NCBI RefSeq assembly: GCF_047511655.1
Contig: NC_133396.1
Span: 130,581,490 to 130,645,489 of the forward strand
Direction: 5' to 3'
DNA length: 64,000 bases
DNA from: Castor canadensis
Lineage: Eukaryota; Chordata; Mammalia; Rodentia; Castoridae
A program made the position numbers and the translations under genes. Shown piece after piece: positions 53,136-64,000 of the stretch (its first letter is position 1; each line of letters opens with the position of its first letter). Below the pieces are notes generated by a model that saw only the letters and a program-made list of their open reading frames with translations, made no database searches and was not told the DNA's origin.

Positions 53136-54479
53136 TAGCTAATTTAAGGTAAATTAAATCCTCCCTACTTACTGAAAGCTATGGACTTAACACTAGGGCT
53201 GCTGTCTGCATTCTGTGCACACTCATACCCTTGGGGATGGGTGCAGGGGTGCTTCATTGGTGTCACATCCTCCCTAGGTGTGGAAGGAGCACACACTGGT
53301 GAATTTAGTAAGCATTTAAAAAAGTTCTTTCTGCGATCTTTCTGAAAGACACTTTGTCCTGCCTTGCCTCCTGAAGCAAGTGATACCGGACTTATTTTAG
53401 GCTCCTCTCGATGACTGGAGTTTCTGGTTCTGGACACTGTCATTGAGCTGTGGCAGTGCATCTGGTCAGCTTAAGTTTGGGGTCTCCAACACAGCTGTCA
53501 CTCTTGCTGTCATTTGTAGTTCCAGCTCACAGCTCACACATGTTCCTTTTAGTTTGTCCTTCTAATCTGCAGAGGACAGGACTAACAGAAAGTTAATTCC
53601 ATTGGGAATTATGTGTCAATGGAGGATCAGGAGACTGAATGACTGTCTCAGTCTCCCCATGAAGGTCACTCATGCACATCCTGAGAGGTGAGTGTTATAC
53701 GCAGGGAGCCAGCTTTCCCCAGAAGGCATTCCTGGGAGCTACCTGGGTAGTAGATTATTGTAAAGCAGACCACAGTTTCCTGTAGAAACACGTTTATACT
53801 TTTTTATACTTGAGGGCTGTGTTCCTAAGAACTCAGTGACAAATAGATCAGAGATGTGGCCAAAATTATGCCATAATTAGGTGTAAAAGCCCAACAACTT
53901 CCACCCTTTATCACACTTAATATTGTCAGATTTTGCTTCCAGTTGCTGATGACCAGGGCTGACAGAACCTTTGCTGTCACCCAGCCCAGGTTCACAATTC
54001 ACTTATGAGGAGAAGAGGTGGCTTGCCTACAGTGTCCCAGTGAATATGTGGCAAAGTCTCTTCTTTTACTAGGCCTAGTGACTCCTGGTCCAGTGCTCAT
54101 TCCACCACACTATCCAGCCTCCTTATAAAAGTCCTAATAAAATGAGCATTAAAGTACAGTGCACACTGGTTATATAAAGGCCCAAGAATACTATAAAGTA
54201 TACATGACGGCATATAAAAATGTAACTCCATTGTATCACGCATTTGACCTATCTGAAACCTAACATGCAACCACAATAAACCTTAATTATGTCTTTAGAT
54301 AATGATAATTTTGCTACCTTGTAGGATATAGAAGGGCCCTGGAGGAGGTGATAGGAGTAGCCCATATTCCTATAAAAAGCAGGTCAATGGAAGCCAAAAC
54401 TGATTACCTTTAAAATTGTTTCCTCAGTTTTCTGGCTAGACTGCTCTGTTATTTTGGTATGGGCATTATTTTGATTATA

Positions 54480-54745
54480 GCTAGCATTTGCTATGCTTCT
54501 CTAGCATAGCCGATGGATCAGGCACGGCTTTGAGAGTTTTATATGGATCATGCCATCTTTAGGACATCTTCAATTCTTATAATGCCCCTATGAGGTGAGT
54601 ACCAGAGCCCATTATCCTTCTTTTTCATATGAGGAAACTGAGGCTCAGTGGGATCACACAACTGTTAATTGGCAGAGCAAGACCAAGTACAGGCAGCCTG
54701 GATGCAGAACCTGAGCCCTCAATGGCTGTGCCAGGCTGCCTTCTT
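54480..54745 (-). repeat. MIR SINE, antisense, nearly full length
   Basis: 'ttataatgcccctatgaggtgagtaccagagcccattatcc' then 'catatgaggaaactgaggctcagtgggatcacacaactg' then 'gcagagcaagaccaagtacaggcagcctgg' is the full MIR in reverse. Confidence 0.9.
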
Positions 54746-56715
54746 GTGATTCCTTTGTGAGAAGCAGTGGGTTCAAAATCCTTCCATGGGTCAGTCTTTT
54801 AACAGCAGCTGTTTTCATCACACGGCATGGAAGTTAGGCTAGCTGAGTTCCAATTCCAGTTGTATCACTAACTTGGGTCCCCCTTATGTCCCCATGATGG
54901 CCCTGTCCTCTGCACCAAATTTGTAAAGTGAGGGGGTACACTTGATGGGTCCTAATATTCCTTCTAGTCCTAACACCATAATTCTAATAGCATTTGTGAG
55001 GTTTGTAGAGCAGAAGAACCTTGAACTAGGTCCTCTGGATAGGGTTTTCTTTGTTCCCCCCTCCCCCACAACATCAAAGTAGAGGGGAATCAGCAAGCAG
55101 CCAGAGGGAGGGGATCTACCAGCTCTTCCTGGACACTATTGGCAGGTCTACATTTTGCCTCATTTTACTTAATCTTTCCAACAGCCACTTCAAGAGGCAT
55201 TGTTTTTCAGATGAGAAAGGGTAAGTCATAGGTGAAGCCTAGATTTGAGTCAAGGCTTAACTTTTGAGCTAGGAAAAGAAGAGGAATTGCAAATGTAGGG
55301 CTAAGAGAGGGAGGTATGCTCAGCCTGGAAGGATTGGTCTGGGGCTCAAGTGTGTGATTTTAAACTAGCAGATCATAGCTGTTTCCATCATCTTTCTCTC
55401 CTGCCTGTGCCTCACCCCATGTGGGTCCCTGACTCAGAAATTAATCCAAATGAGGGAACATTGCTAAAGTGCAGACTAGATATCAAGGAGGCCCATGTTA
55501 CACGAGCTGGGCTCTGAAATGGCATGCTTTCAGGTGACTGTTAGAACATATATTTAGATGGTGAAAAAATTCGGATGGGTGTGGGTTAGTCTGAGTTTGG
55601 AGGATAAGGGAGTGAATGGTCTGGGGAAAAGTTTCTGAAAGAAGTTAATTTTGACTTAATTCTGAAACAAGAGGAGTAAACTTTCAAACTCGAAGGCATT
55701 GCAACAAATGAGTAAGAATAGGCTTGTAAGTCTCTTTGCTGCCTACCTACAGCATAAAGTTGATCTGGATTTTACTCTCACATTCAAGACTCCCAGTCTT
55801 CATGACAGTAGCACATTCTGAACTATGGACTCATTATTTGACTAGGAGTTCCTAGCACTTACTATGTGCCAGGGATCCCCTAGCCAGGTGAAGGACGAGC
55901 TCAGGTCTGTTAGGTTCTGGTTGCTTCTAATATGAGTCTGCTTTTCCTTGCCCAAGTTCCAGTCCCTTCTGTAGGAGGTCAGCTCTATCTGTACCCCAAA
56001 CTGATGCAGAACCCCCAAGGAGTTACAAGAAAAGATAACATTTTGGTCTGAACTTTATGCTTGAATAAGAAGAAAGGTCCTCCTTATTCAGGCCATCTGT
56101 CTGCATCTTCCCGCTGTTCCCGGTGGCCCATGGGCCACTGTCAATCCTTCTCCAGCTGAGGTCCTTTAGTCAGATACCAGGCTCCTCAATCACTGCCTAG
56201 CAAAGGCTCATAACATCCCCTAGATGAACCATGCCCCTTCCCTAGTCTCTGAATCAGCTCTGTGTGCTCTCATTTCTCATTCTGCTTTCCTTCCAGCCCC
56301 CAACTGACTCACCCTGTGCTGATGCCTCTCACTGTGCCTTTGCATGTACGCTATTCCCCCTGCGTAGAACATGCTAGGTCAGCAACTCAAATGTATTGCA
56401 CCCTATGTGGGCTAGACACCATGCCAATCCCTGGGGATGGCACAATAAAAAAACTAAACACTATCTCTTACTCTCCTGTGGCTTACATTTGTAAAGGGGT
56501 AGACAAAGGGCAAACTTGTAAGTGCACCATCACTACAAATGATATTAGGTGCTGTGGAGAAAACAGATGACAGGCTGATGGAGAATACAGAGAGGGACAA
56601 CTATGGCCAGGGTGGCAGTGACAGCAGGCTGAGAATTGAAGTATGTGAGGGAGCTGCCCATCTCAGAAGGGGAGGAAAGAGCTCTAGAACAGCAAGTGCA
56701 CAAAGACCACGCGCA

Positions 56716-56945
56716 GGGCTGGGTGTGTGGTCTACACCTATAATCCCAGCTAGGTGGGAGTCATAGGTGTAGCCTGAGGCTGCCCCTGGGTAAAAATGTG
56801 AGACTCTTCCAGAAAAATATGTAAAGCACAAAAGGGCTAGAAGTGTGGTTCAAGTGGTAGAGTGCCAGTCTAGCAAGCATGAGGCCCTGAGTTCAAACCC
56901 CAGTGCTGCCCCCCCACAAAAACACCAAAACTAAAAAAAAGTTCC
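56716..56945 (+). repeat. Composite B1-ID SINE
   Basis: B1-like head 'gtgtgtggtctacacctataatcccagctaggtgggag', then tRNA-like tail 'ggttcaagtggtagagtgccagtctagcaagcatgaggccctgagttcaaaccccagtgctg', then an A-rich end. Confidence 0.85.
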
Positions 56946-57084
56946 CCTTGGGAACTAAGACAGGTTCCTTGCACTGCCATGGGTGGCAAGAGAGATGATA
57001 TGGGGGCTGTGTGTTTCTGAGAGCACCATGACCAGCAGGAGTTGAGGGTCCTGAGACATCTGCCTTTCGAGCCAGGGCACACCA

Positions 57085-57200
57085 AGCCCAACTGACTTAA
57101 GCTTCCTGAGAAAGGTGTGCACCTGACTTTGCCCCAGAGCGAGATGCTTGCTAGTCAGGTGCTCAACCACTTGAGCCACTCTGCCAGTCCAAGGGAAATT
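57085..57200 (-). repeat. Possible tRNA-derived SINE head
   Basis: Minus strand: 'ggactggcagagtggctcaagtggttgagcacctgactagcaagcatctcgctc' has a tRNA-like A box but a weak B box. Could be an older or different tRNA-derived SINE. Confidence 0.5.
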
Positions 57201-58164
57201 TTTATCAGGAAGCCAGAATTTGTTCAACCCCCTGAGCTGTCCTGGACACCCAGGAAAACCCCATCTAGGAAGTCATTTTACAAGAATTCCAATAAACAGT
57301 GTCCCATAGAAACACCTATGGTGACTCTTTTCGCAATCCTGGACCCTGGCTGCCTTCAGGTTACTAGACCAGGAATGGACTCCACCTTGCTCCTGGTGTG
57401 ATAGTAGGCTACTCTGAGTACAAGCTGCAGGGTTACAGGGCCTAGAAAGCCCAGAGATTGCACAGAGACTCCCAGCCATGGACAGAGAAATGGGGGAGGA
57501 AGGCTGGAAACAGCAGAGGCCAACTCTAACCCTTTGGCAAGCACCCCAGTTGGAGGATTAGGACATGTGACCTCAGCTCCCCTATCCATGAGGACTGTCT
57601 TGTGTCTATGTGAATGGATGTGCCACCCAGCTTCCCTGGAAAGGGTTGATGGGCAGGGCTGGCAGAGGGAGGAGACAGGCAGCAAGGGGCTGGGCAGGAG
57701 GCCCAAAAAGGAGGGCCTGGGTGAGTCTAGGGCGTGCTGGGCTAGCCAGCTAAGGGGAGAGGCTGGGGCCTGCATCTAGGGCTCCTCGGCTGGCCGCCAG
57801 AACTGTCTGGGAGCTGCCCTTCTGGTCTCTCTGGGTGGGGTGGGTGGGGCAGCGGCCAGCAGGGAGGGACAGTGATGAGCAGCAGTGACCCAGCCAGGTG
57901 CTGATGGGCTGCTGTCAGCACCAAACTTGCATGGCGCCCTGCCCCTCTGCCAGCCCAAATTCTAGCTCTGTCCTCTGACCCTGTCCTCTGGGGTCCTGCC
58001 TTTCTTTTTGCCCTCTCCCCCTGACTAGCAGTGTCACTTTTCAACCCCATCCCTGGCAGACTGAGGCCCAAGTCCTGAGCCACAACCTCAGGATGTCGTC
58101 ATCCCCCAGTCTCCGTCTTTAGCACAGACTCCAGTGCATGTCCAGAGAGGACCCTGGGTAAAGA

Positions 58165-58380
58165 ACTGGGGCTTTGGAGTGAACAGACCAAGGTGTGTAC
58201 TCCATTTGCCACTGCTAGCTGTGTGACCTTGTAGAGCCACTTAACCTCTCTGTTCCTTGGTTTCCTCATTTGTGACATTAGGATAGTAACACTTAGCTCA
58301 CAGGGGGTCTTGTGACCTTTAATGGTTGTTACATAGAAAATGTCCCCCACAGTGCCTGATATACTGTAGGTGCTTAATAA
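58165..58380 (+). repeat. MIR SINE, nearly full length
   Basis: 'ggggctttggagtgaacagaccaaggtgtgtactccatttgccactgctagctgtgtgacc' and 'acagtgcctgatatactgtaggtgcttaataag' cover the head and the L2-like tail of MIR. Confidence 0.9.
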
Positions 58381-59043
58381 GAAACAGAACTTCTTCCCCT
58401 ACTTTCTATCTATAACTACCCACTCTTCCACACTCTACTTTAGCCACATCACCCAAGGCCACAATCCCAGCTTCTTCATTTCAGAGCCCTCAGACTTCTT
58501 TCTGCTGTCCCTGACAGCGGGGCTACCATTCTTCCAGGTTCCACTCAGCCTCCCTCCTGCTGCCCGTGCCTCTCTTCCCCTTCCCTTCTGGCATTTTTAG
58601 CAGCCACTGTGGCTCTGTCACTAATGTCGATGGACACTGTGGAGGTGGAGAGGACCTCAGAGACCTTCTAGTCTAGTCCCTTCATTCATCAGAATTGGCA
58701 AATGAGTACAGGAAGACCTGGTAAATGTGGCCTAGGAGTGCTTTGGTGTCTGGGTCCTGCCTTCCCCACCATGGGTGCATGGGTACCCTCCTGCCTCTTT
58801 GGTAGGTGGTGGGGTGGGAGCTTGAGGCTTCAAAGGGAAGCCAAGGCAGGGGAAGAACTCAAGAGGCAGTTCCTCGGGGTGCTCCTCAGCTGCTCTGTGT
58901 TGGGAGAACTGCTAATGTTTGGGAGGCGGAGCTGCAGCCCAGGGAAAGGCTGTGGGAGCTGCAGAGTTGCCAGGAGCTTGGGGTGTGTGCCCAAGAGCGG
59001 AGCTGGGCCCTATGCTTTTTCTCTCTGTCTTACCAACACCTGC

Positions 59044-59072
59044 CCAGCCCCAGCCCCAGCCCCAGCCCCATC
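59044..59072 (+). repeat. Short CCCAGC tandem repeat
   Basis: Four to five hexamer units of cccagc. Confidence 0.85.
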
Positions 59073-60534
59073 CCTGCACAGCCTCCTGGTAGTGTAATGA
59101 GTCACCCGCCCTTGCCTGCAGACAGGGCAGCCACACCCAGGGCAGCTGGCACCCTGCATTGCCTCTACTCTGAGCTGCCGGGCAGGCAGCCTGCCAGGCT
59201 ATGGATGGGTACTGGTGGGAGCCAAAAAGCTCCAGGGCCTTGGGCCAGGCTAGGAACTTGCTGAGTGTCAGAGCCTCCTGTTTGTAATGCCCCATGGCTG
59301 GCCAGGGCCTCCGGTGGAAAGCCCCAGCCAGGTACCTTCTTAAGATTGCCAGTAAAAAGCAGCAGGGTCTCCAGGGTCTGTGTTCAGTCAGGCCACAGCT
59401 GCGGCCTACTCCGAAAGGGTCTGGAGTTTCCCACTTACCGGGCCTGAGCAGGGAGCTACACCATGGCTCTCTCTCTACAGCTGTTACTGTACCATCAAAT
59501 CCCACCATACCCTCCTCCGCAGTCCTCAGATGTCCTCCTTCCCCAACTCTTAGAGTACGTTGCACCTTTCTGGTGCCACTTGGGACATCATGCTGTCCCT
59601 CTGTGCACTGGAAGCCCTTTTCATCACCAGCACTCCTACGACCATGCTCTGAATATTGAAATAGCCCCATAAATGTCTATCTGGTCAACGTACATTCCAT
59701 CCACGTGTTCTGTTTCAACATCCCTGTGACCAGATGTTCCATGCTGGAGAACACCCACCATGCCTTGACCTCAGGGCTTGTTTGGCTAAGGACTGGGCCT
59801 GGACCCATTTTGACAAAGAGCACTCAAATTATTGCGGGGATCCAGGACACCTTGCTCTTCTAATCATTCCAGTGTGAGGCAGCTACTGGGGGAGCAGTGT
59901 TGAGGACAGAATGACCAGGGCTGGGACCATAAGAATGGGAAAGTGTCACCTCTTACTCCTTTCCAGAGGAGCATCTGAACATGTTCTGCATCTGCCAGTC
60001 CTGCCCCAAGGAAGATCCTGGGTGGTCCTCATCATGGAGGATTCTTTTCCCCACCCCCATTGTCTCGGAAACTGGTTGGTCACTGGGATTGAATTGGCGA
60101 GAAGCGTAGCTTGGAACGCCCCCAGTGTCCCAGGACCTGACTCCCTGGTATCAGTTCTAGGGCTCAGGCTGAGGGTGAGATGGGGCTGGAAACTGTGGAC
60201 TATGTGGCAGTAGAGACAGGATTTAGAAGACTTTCAGGATCCAAGGAATACTGGAGACCACAGAAACTGGGCTTCACATTCCAGGGCAGAGAGCTCTGTT
60301 TTTATTGCTGCAAAGGGAAATCATTTGATGACTCTAGAAGTGTGATGCTTTTTGCTTTACTTGCTGGTTTGGATGATTTTGTCTCTATTTTCCTCCTTTT
60401 TCACACTGAATCATGAAAATGTTTCATGTCTGTTTAGTACTTTACAGTCTACAGTGTGGTTTCCCGTCCTTCAATTCTTTCTTGGGATCTGCCTTTCAAT
60501 TCTTTGACAATTGTGGTCACCCTGCTACCATTTG

Positions 60535-60640
60535 ATTGTAAGAATGAGGAGACCGAGGCTCAGAAAAGGTGTGCGACCTTCCCAAAGCTACCACTGGCTA
60601 GTGACAGGACTGGGTCTCCAGTTCCTATGATCCTCCACGT
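60535..60640 (-). repeat. MIR SINE fragment, antisense
   Basis: 'aatgaggagaccgaggctcagaaaaggtgtgcgaccttcccaaagctaccactggctagtgac' is the reverse of the MIR core. Confidence 0.8.
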
Positions 60641-60714
60641 CACATCATACACTTTAGACATTTCTGGGGAGGAAAGAGCTGCTCAAGTGCACAGTCTTCA
60701 GGGGACATATTAGT

Positions 60715-61110
60715 GGGTCAAATGGTTCCCCACAAAATGTCCATATTCTAACCCTTAGCACCCATGACTGTGATGTGATTGGGAAAAGAATCTTTACAGA
60801 TATAATTAAGTTAAGGATCTTGACCTGAGATCAGGTGTTTTTCCAAAGGAAAGACAGAGGGAGGTCTGAAACAGAAAGGAGGCCACGTGGAGACAAAGGT
60901 AGGGATGGGACCCCTGCTGCCATATGCCAAGGACTGCCTAAAGCCACCAGAAGCTGGAAGAAGTATGGAACAGAGCCTCCAGAAGGCCCAACCAGGCCAA
61001 CACCTTGATTTTGGACTTAAGGCTTCCAGAACTGTAAGATAGTAAGTTTCTACCATTATAAGATACCCAGTTTGTGGCAATTTTTTGCAGCAGCTGTGGG
61101 AAACTAATGT
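60715..61110 (+). mobile_element. MLT1-type ERVL-MaLR solo LTR
   Basis: 'atggttccccacaaaatgtccatattctaacccttagcacccatgactgtgatg', 'ggaggccacgtggagacaaagg', 'aacaccttgattttggacttaaggcttccagaactgtaagata' and the end 'cagcagctgtgggaaactaat' follow the MaLR LTR consensus. It is a non-coding solo LTR. Confidence 0.85.
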
Positions 61111-61989
61111 TGACACTAACTCTGAAACTCTCCCAGCCAGGCAGCATGAGCTGTCAGCTTCTCTCAGCAAACCCATTCAGCATGTGGCTGGGTGGGGGTG
61201 TGAGAGCCATGACAGGTGGTGTTTGGGGGGGGATCAGAATGACACAGACTCTCAGCAATGGCACAATGTAAGGACCAGCTGGCTTCTGTCCGGTACCCAA
61301 CAGTCAACATTTCACCTCTCAGCCCTCCCTTTCTGCCACCTGCCTTTGCTCTTGGTTTCACTCCACACCAAGAGAAGAATGATGCTCCAATGGCTCTGGG
61401 CAAAGAGAAGTGGCTGTGGCGACGTCACTCTTCCACCAGGAGGAATTTATGGAGCCAGTTACGCCTCTGCCAGGAAGTCGGAGGGGCCCAGCCTCTAATA
61501 ACTGCCAGCCCTCTTAGCCTGGTGGCCCGTCATTTTCATACTTTCCTACTTAATGGATGTCTTCAGGCAGTCAAAGGCAACACGGCCACAATTAAACACA
61601 ACAAGAAAACATAATAAGACTTTGTCTTCTATGGGCCTTTCATTCAGAGAGATCAGGCAGTTTTATGACCCTTGGGAGGCATCCCTGTTACTCTTTCATA
61701 GATGGGTAGACTGAGGTCCTGCATAGGAAAAGAGCCAGAACAGGGTCTGGTCAAGTAATCAGTGTTACCAGCTAAGAATTTGGCTCCCCTATTGGTCAAG
61801 GGATTAACCAGATTTTAGCCAGAAGCTTGTTTCCCGCCCTGCCCCCTAAATTTTCTTAGAGATGGTCAGAATGGGTGGCCTGCCAAGCTTGATGGGGTGT
61901 ACAGGATTGGTGGGCAGAAGGTTCTCAGGCAGAGAGAGTACTACACTGGTAGTCCTTGGTTCTTCACTCACCCTGATACCAATCAGAAT

Positions 61990-62100
61990 TCTGGGCCAGG
62001 CTTAGCTACCAACTTGCTGTGTGATTTTGGACGAGTCACTTGCTCTGTCTGGGTTTCAGTTTCCTTGCTTGTAAAATGGAGAGGGTGGTAGTAGATGGTC
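61990..62100 (+). repeat. MIR SINE fragment
   Basis: 'ccaacttgctgtgtgattttggacgagtcacttgctctgtctgggtttcagtttccttgcttg' is the MIR core. Confidence 0.85.
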
Positions 62101-62104
62101 TAAG

Positions 62105-62240
62105 TCAAATCTTAAAGCACATCTAATCACTGAGGAATCTTGTTAAATGCAGATTCTGAGGAGGCAGGTCTGGGCGGGGCCTGAGGCTGCGCATTTCTAA
62201 CAAGTTCTTAGGTGATGTCCACCTTGTGGGTCATCTGAGC
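62105..62240. mobile_element. MER5-like DNA transposon remnant
   Basis: 'agcacatctaatcactgaggaatcttgttaaatgcagattctgaggaggcaggtctgggcggggcctgaggctgcgcatttctaacaagttcttaggtgatg' matches the MER5 internal region. Confidence 0.75.
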
Positions 62241-62454
62241 AAACTTTAAACAAGTCTCAGGCAAGCCACCTAATCATGATCTTCAAATGCCATCATCTCA
62301 TCATCACCTTTCCTCAGTGTGCTGTCTGAAGAACAAATAGGCTGATATGTGTAAGAGCACTTTGCGAGCTGAACAGTCCTGTGCAAACATAGGTCTTTAA
62401 AAAAGATCAACGAGAACATGATCAAGACTTGATATGTGACGCCAAAGGACTTGG

Positions 62455-62600
62455 TTCAAGATCAAGTTCTAGCACCTCTCACCAGCTAAGGACTCCTTAG
62501 GCAAGCACTTCATTTCCTGGCACCTGTGGAATGGGGGAATAAACCGACCTCACAGGAGGATCGAATAGGATAAGATCATTAAGAGCAGTGATGGCACAGA
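62455..62600 (+). repeat. MIR SINE
   Basis: 'gacttggttcaagatcaagttctagcacctctcaccagctaagg' then 'ggcaagcacttcatttcctggcacctgtggaatgggg' is a diverged MIR. Confidence 0.65.
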
Positions 62601-64000
62601 AGAACCCATGCACAGAGAACAGTCACCCTCTTTCCTCTTAACCATCAGCCCAGTTGCAGGATGGGAACCAGATGGCAGGAAGCTGAAGCTTCCACCTCAC
62701 CTGTTCTCATCTCTCCCATGCTGGGGTTCACCTGCTGGGTTCTAAAATAGTGGAAACTTGGCCTCCATGTTCCCCCTGGGACTCCAGGCTCCTGCACCCT
62801 TCTACTGTCCTAGAGGTTGGATCTCCAGTTCCCTCTGACAAAGTCCCCTGTTTGCATTCATGCCTTGCTTGCAGCTGCTAGGGGTTTGCGGACACCAGCT
62901 TCAACTATAATCCCCTGGAGTTGAGGTGGGGGAGAAGGGAGACCATTTGGCTCAAGTCAGGGGGAATCTGAATTTCTTTTCCCTTGGGAAACCACCTGCT
63001 GCCGGAAGGTGCTCAGGGTTTGGTGGGAGTGGCAGCCAGTCCTCCCTGGTGGTGGAGTAAGCTTGTGGTATCCCCACAATGCACGGCCTCCACACTCCCT
63101 CCCAGGCTGGACAAGGGGGCTGCTGCCTCCAAGCTGTAGCTTTTCCTTTCCCTGTCCCCTCCCCTAAGCCACTTGAAGGCAAACACTGTGACAGTGGTGT
63201 GCAGCCCTCTGGAAAGAGTTTCAGGTATGGACTCTCTCCCGACTTGTGGCAGTGAAGTCTGGTTATGTCTAAACAGAACAATTACCTTAATTGCTGTTTG
63301 TGCTAATTATACTGTCATCATTGGTCCAATGGTAGAATAGGATTACTCACCTACCTGGTCTTGGAACAGCCGTCTGCTGCAGACTTGAGCCCAAGCGGCT
63401 GGAGAGGGTGAGCCAGAATGTAGCTTGAGGGACCCCAGTGCCCAGTCTGTCTGCAACTCCATAGACCTTGCCTGTACTCTAGGCCGTGGAGACCTCTCAC
63501 TGTGATTAGATATCTTTTACTTTCGAGGTTGAGGATGTGCAGAGTTTACGTAATATACTTAAATGTGCAAAAGAAAAAATAGTAAATTACCTTATCATCA
63601 ATGGTCGTTTCTACTGAACTCACAGGCCCCTTTCTGATGGTTACAGGGAAGCGATAATAGAAAACAAACCAAATTTGCTCATGTGAGGTAACTGGGGTGC
63701 TAATCTGTAACAGTCTCTTTTGGATTCAATCAAAATCATTTGGGTGAGGCATCAGTAAAACATTGAAATGCCCTCTCAGGCTGTTTCTGGCCATCTGAAA
63801 GCAGTTTCCCTGTTCCTGTCCTCTTGTACCAAATGCATGTTTGAGGGAGAATGGGGGTCTGCCCCCCCTCTTTCTTGTTCTTTCTGAGATGAGGGATCAG
63901 GGTGGCTCTCAGGGATCATGACCATCCCCCTTGCTGGCCAGATCTCGCTCCCATCTCAGCGCTCCCTGGCTCTGAAGTTGTCCTGACTGCTGATTGTGAC

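Larger units (their letters stand above)
52561..64000. other. Intergenic DNA upstream of PKP1
   Basis: No exon with homology to a known protein was recognised on either strand; the longer open frames are compositionally ordinary or overlap repeats. Old repeats seen are L2 (about 52975-53135), MIRs (54480-54745, 58165-58380, 60535-60640, 61990-62100, 62455-62600), a composite SINE (56716-56945), a MaLR LTR (60715-61110) and a MER5-like element (62105-62240). In human the next gene on this side is IGFN1, which is not visible within this distance. Confidence 0.7.

Noticed and set aside
58912..59670. 252-codon open frame on the minus strand
   Set aside because: It includes a Trp-Gly run from the CCCAGC repeat and shows no domain or splice structure. 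Treated as chance.
52561..64000. Expected neighbour IGFN1 upstream of PKP1
   Set aside because: No immunoglobulin or fibronectin-type exon was recognised. In human the gap is some tens of kilobases, so the gene is probably outside.
1..64000. CRISPR arrays, operons, prokaryotic mobile systems
   Set aside because: The DNA is clearly mammalian nuclear sequence with spliced exons and SINEs; no regularly spaced repeats of the CRISPR type exist.

Overview
The window is mammalian nuclear DNA. Almost everything recognisable as coding belongs to one multi-exon gene on the minus strand, plakophilin-1 (PKP1). The organism is probably a castorimorph rodent (beaver, kangaroo rat or pocket gopher group). 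B1-type 7SL SINEs show a rodent. Several copies of a composite SINE, with a B1-like head fused to an ID/tRNA-like tail of the 'gtggctcaagtggtagagtgcctg...gagttcaaaccccagt' type, resemble elements I associate with beaver and kangaroo rat. The gene call is firm; the species call is an inference.

Layout from left to right. Positions 1 to about 5,950 are intergenic sequence downstream of PKP1. They hold the 5' part of a decayed class II (betaretrovirus-like) endogenous retrovirus on the minus strand (gag remnants, a tRNA-Lys-type primer binding site at 1348-1365, and an LTR containing a GA microsatellite), then MIR, B1 and composite SINEs. From about 5,955 to 9,762 is the probable PKP1 3' UTR, ending at an AATAAA on the minus strand (5975-5980). 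Thirteen coding exons then run from 9,763 up to 52,245. Exons 3 to 13 are grouped between 9.8 and 24.3 kb; exon 2 lies at 42.1 kb and exon 1 at 52.1 kb, separated by introns of about 17.8 and 9.9 kb. All twelve introns have GT...AG ends, and the joined exons (2,184 nt) keep one open frame of 727 residues. A CpG-rich segment around exon 1 (about 51,950-52,560) marks the promoter. From 52.6 to 64 kb I see only upstream intergenic DNA with old repeats (MIR, L2, MER5-like, a MaLR LTR and a composite SINE) and no credible exon.

PKP1 is an armadillo-repeat protein of the desmosomal plaque. Exons 1 to 3 and the start of exon 4 encode the basic head, which binds desmoplakin, keratin and desmosomal cadherins. 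The rest encodes the nine-repeat armadillo domain. The neighbours expected from human synteny (TNNT2 downstream, IGFN1 upstream) are not visible here.

I found no new multi-gene system. The points most worth a second look are non-coding: an unusual number of perfect short-loop inverted repeats, including two overlapping and mutually exclusive hairpins in intron 9 and a 23-nt palindrome in the 3' UTR; a pyrimidine tract of about 200 nt in front of the exon that follows the human PKP1a/1b alternative splice site; the apparent absence of that alternative exon; and the proviral fragment at the left edge.
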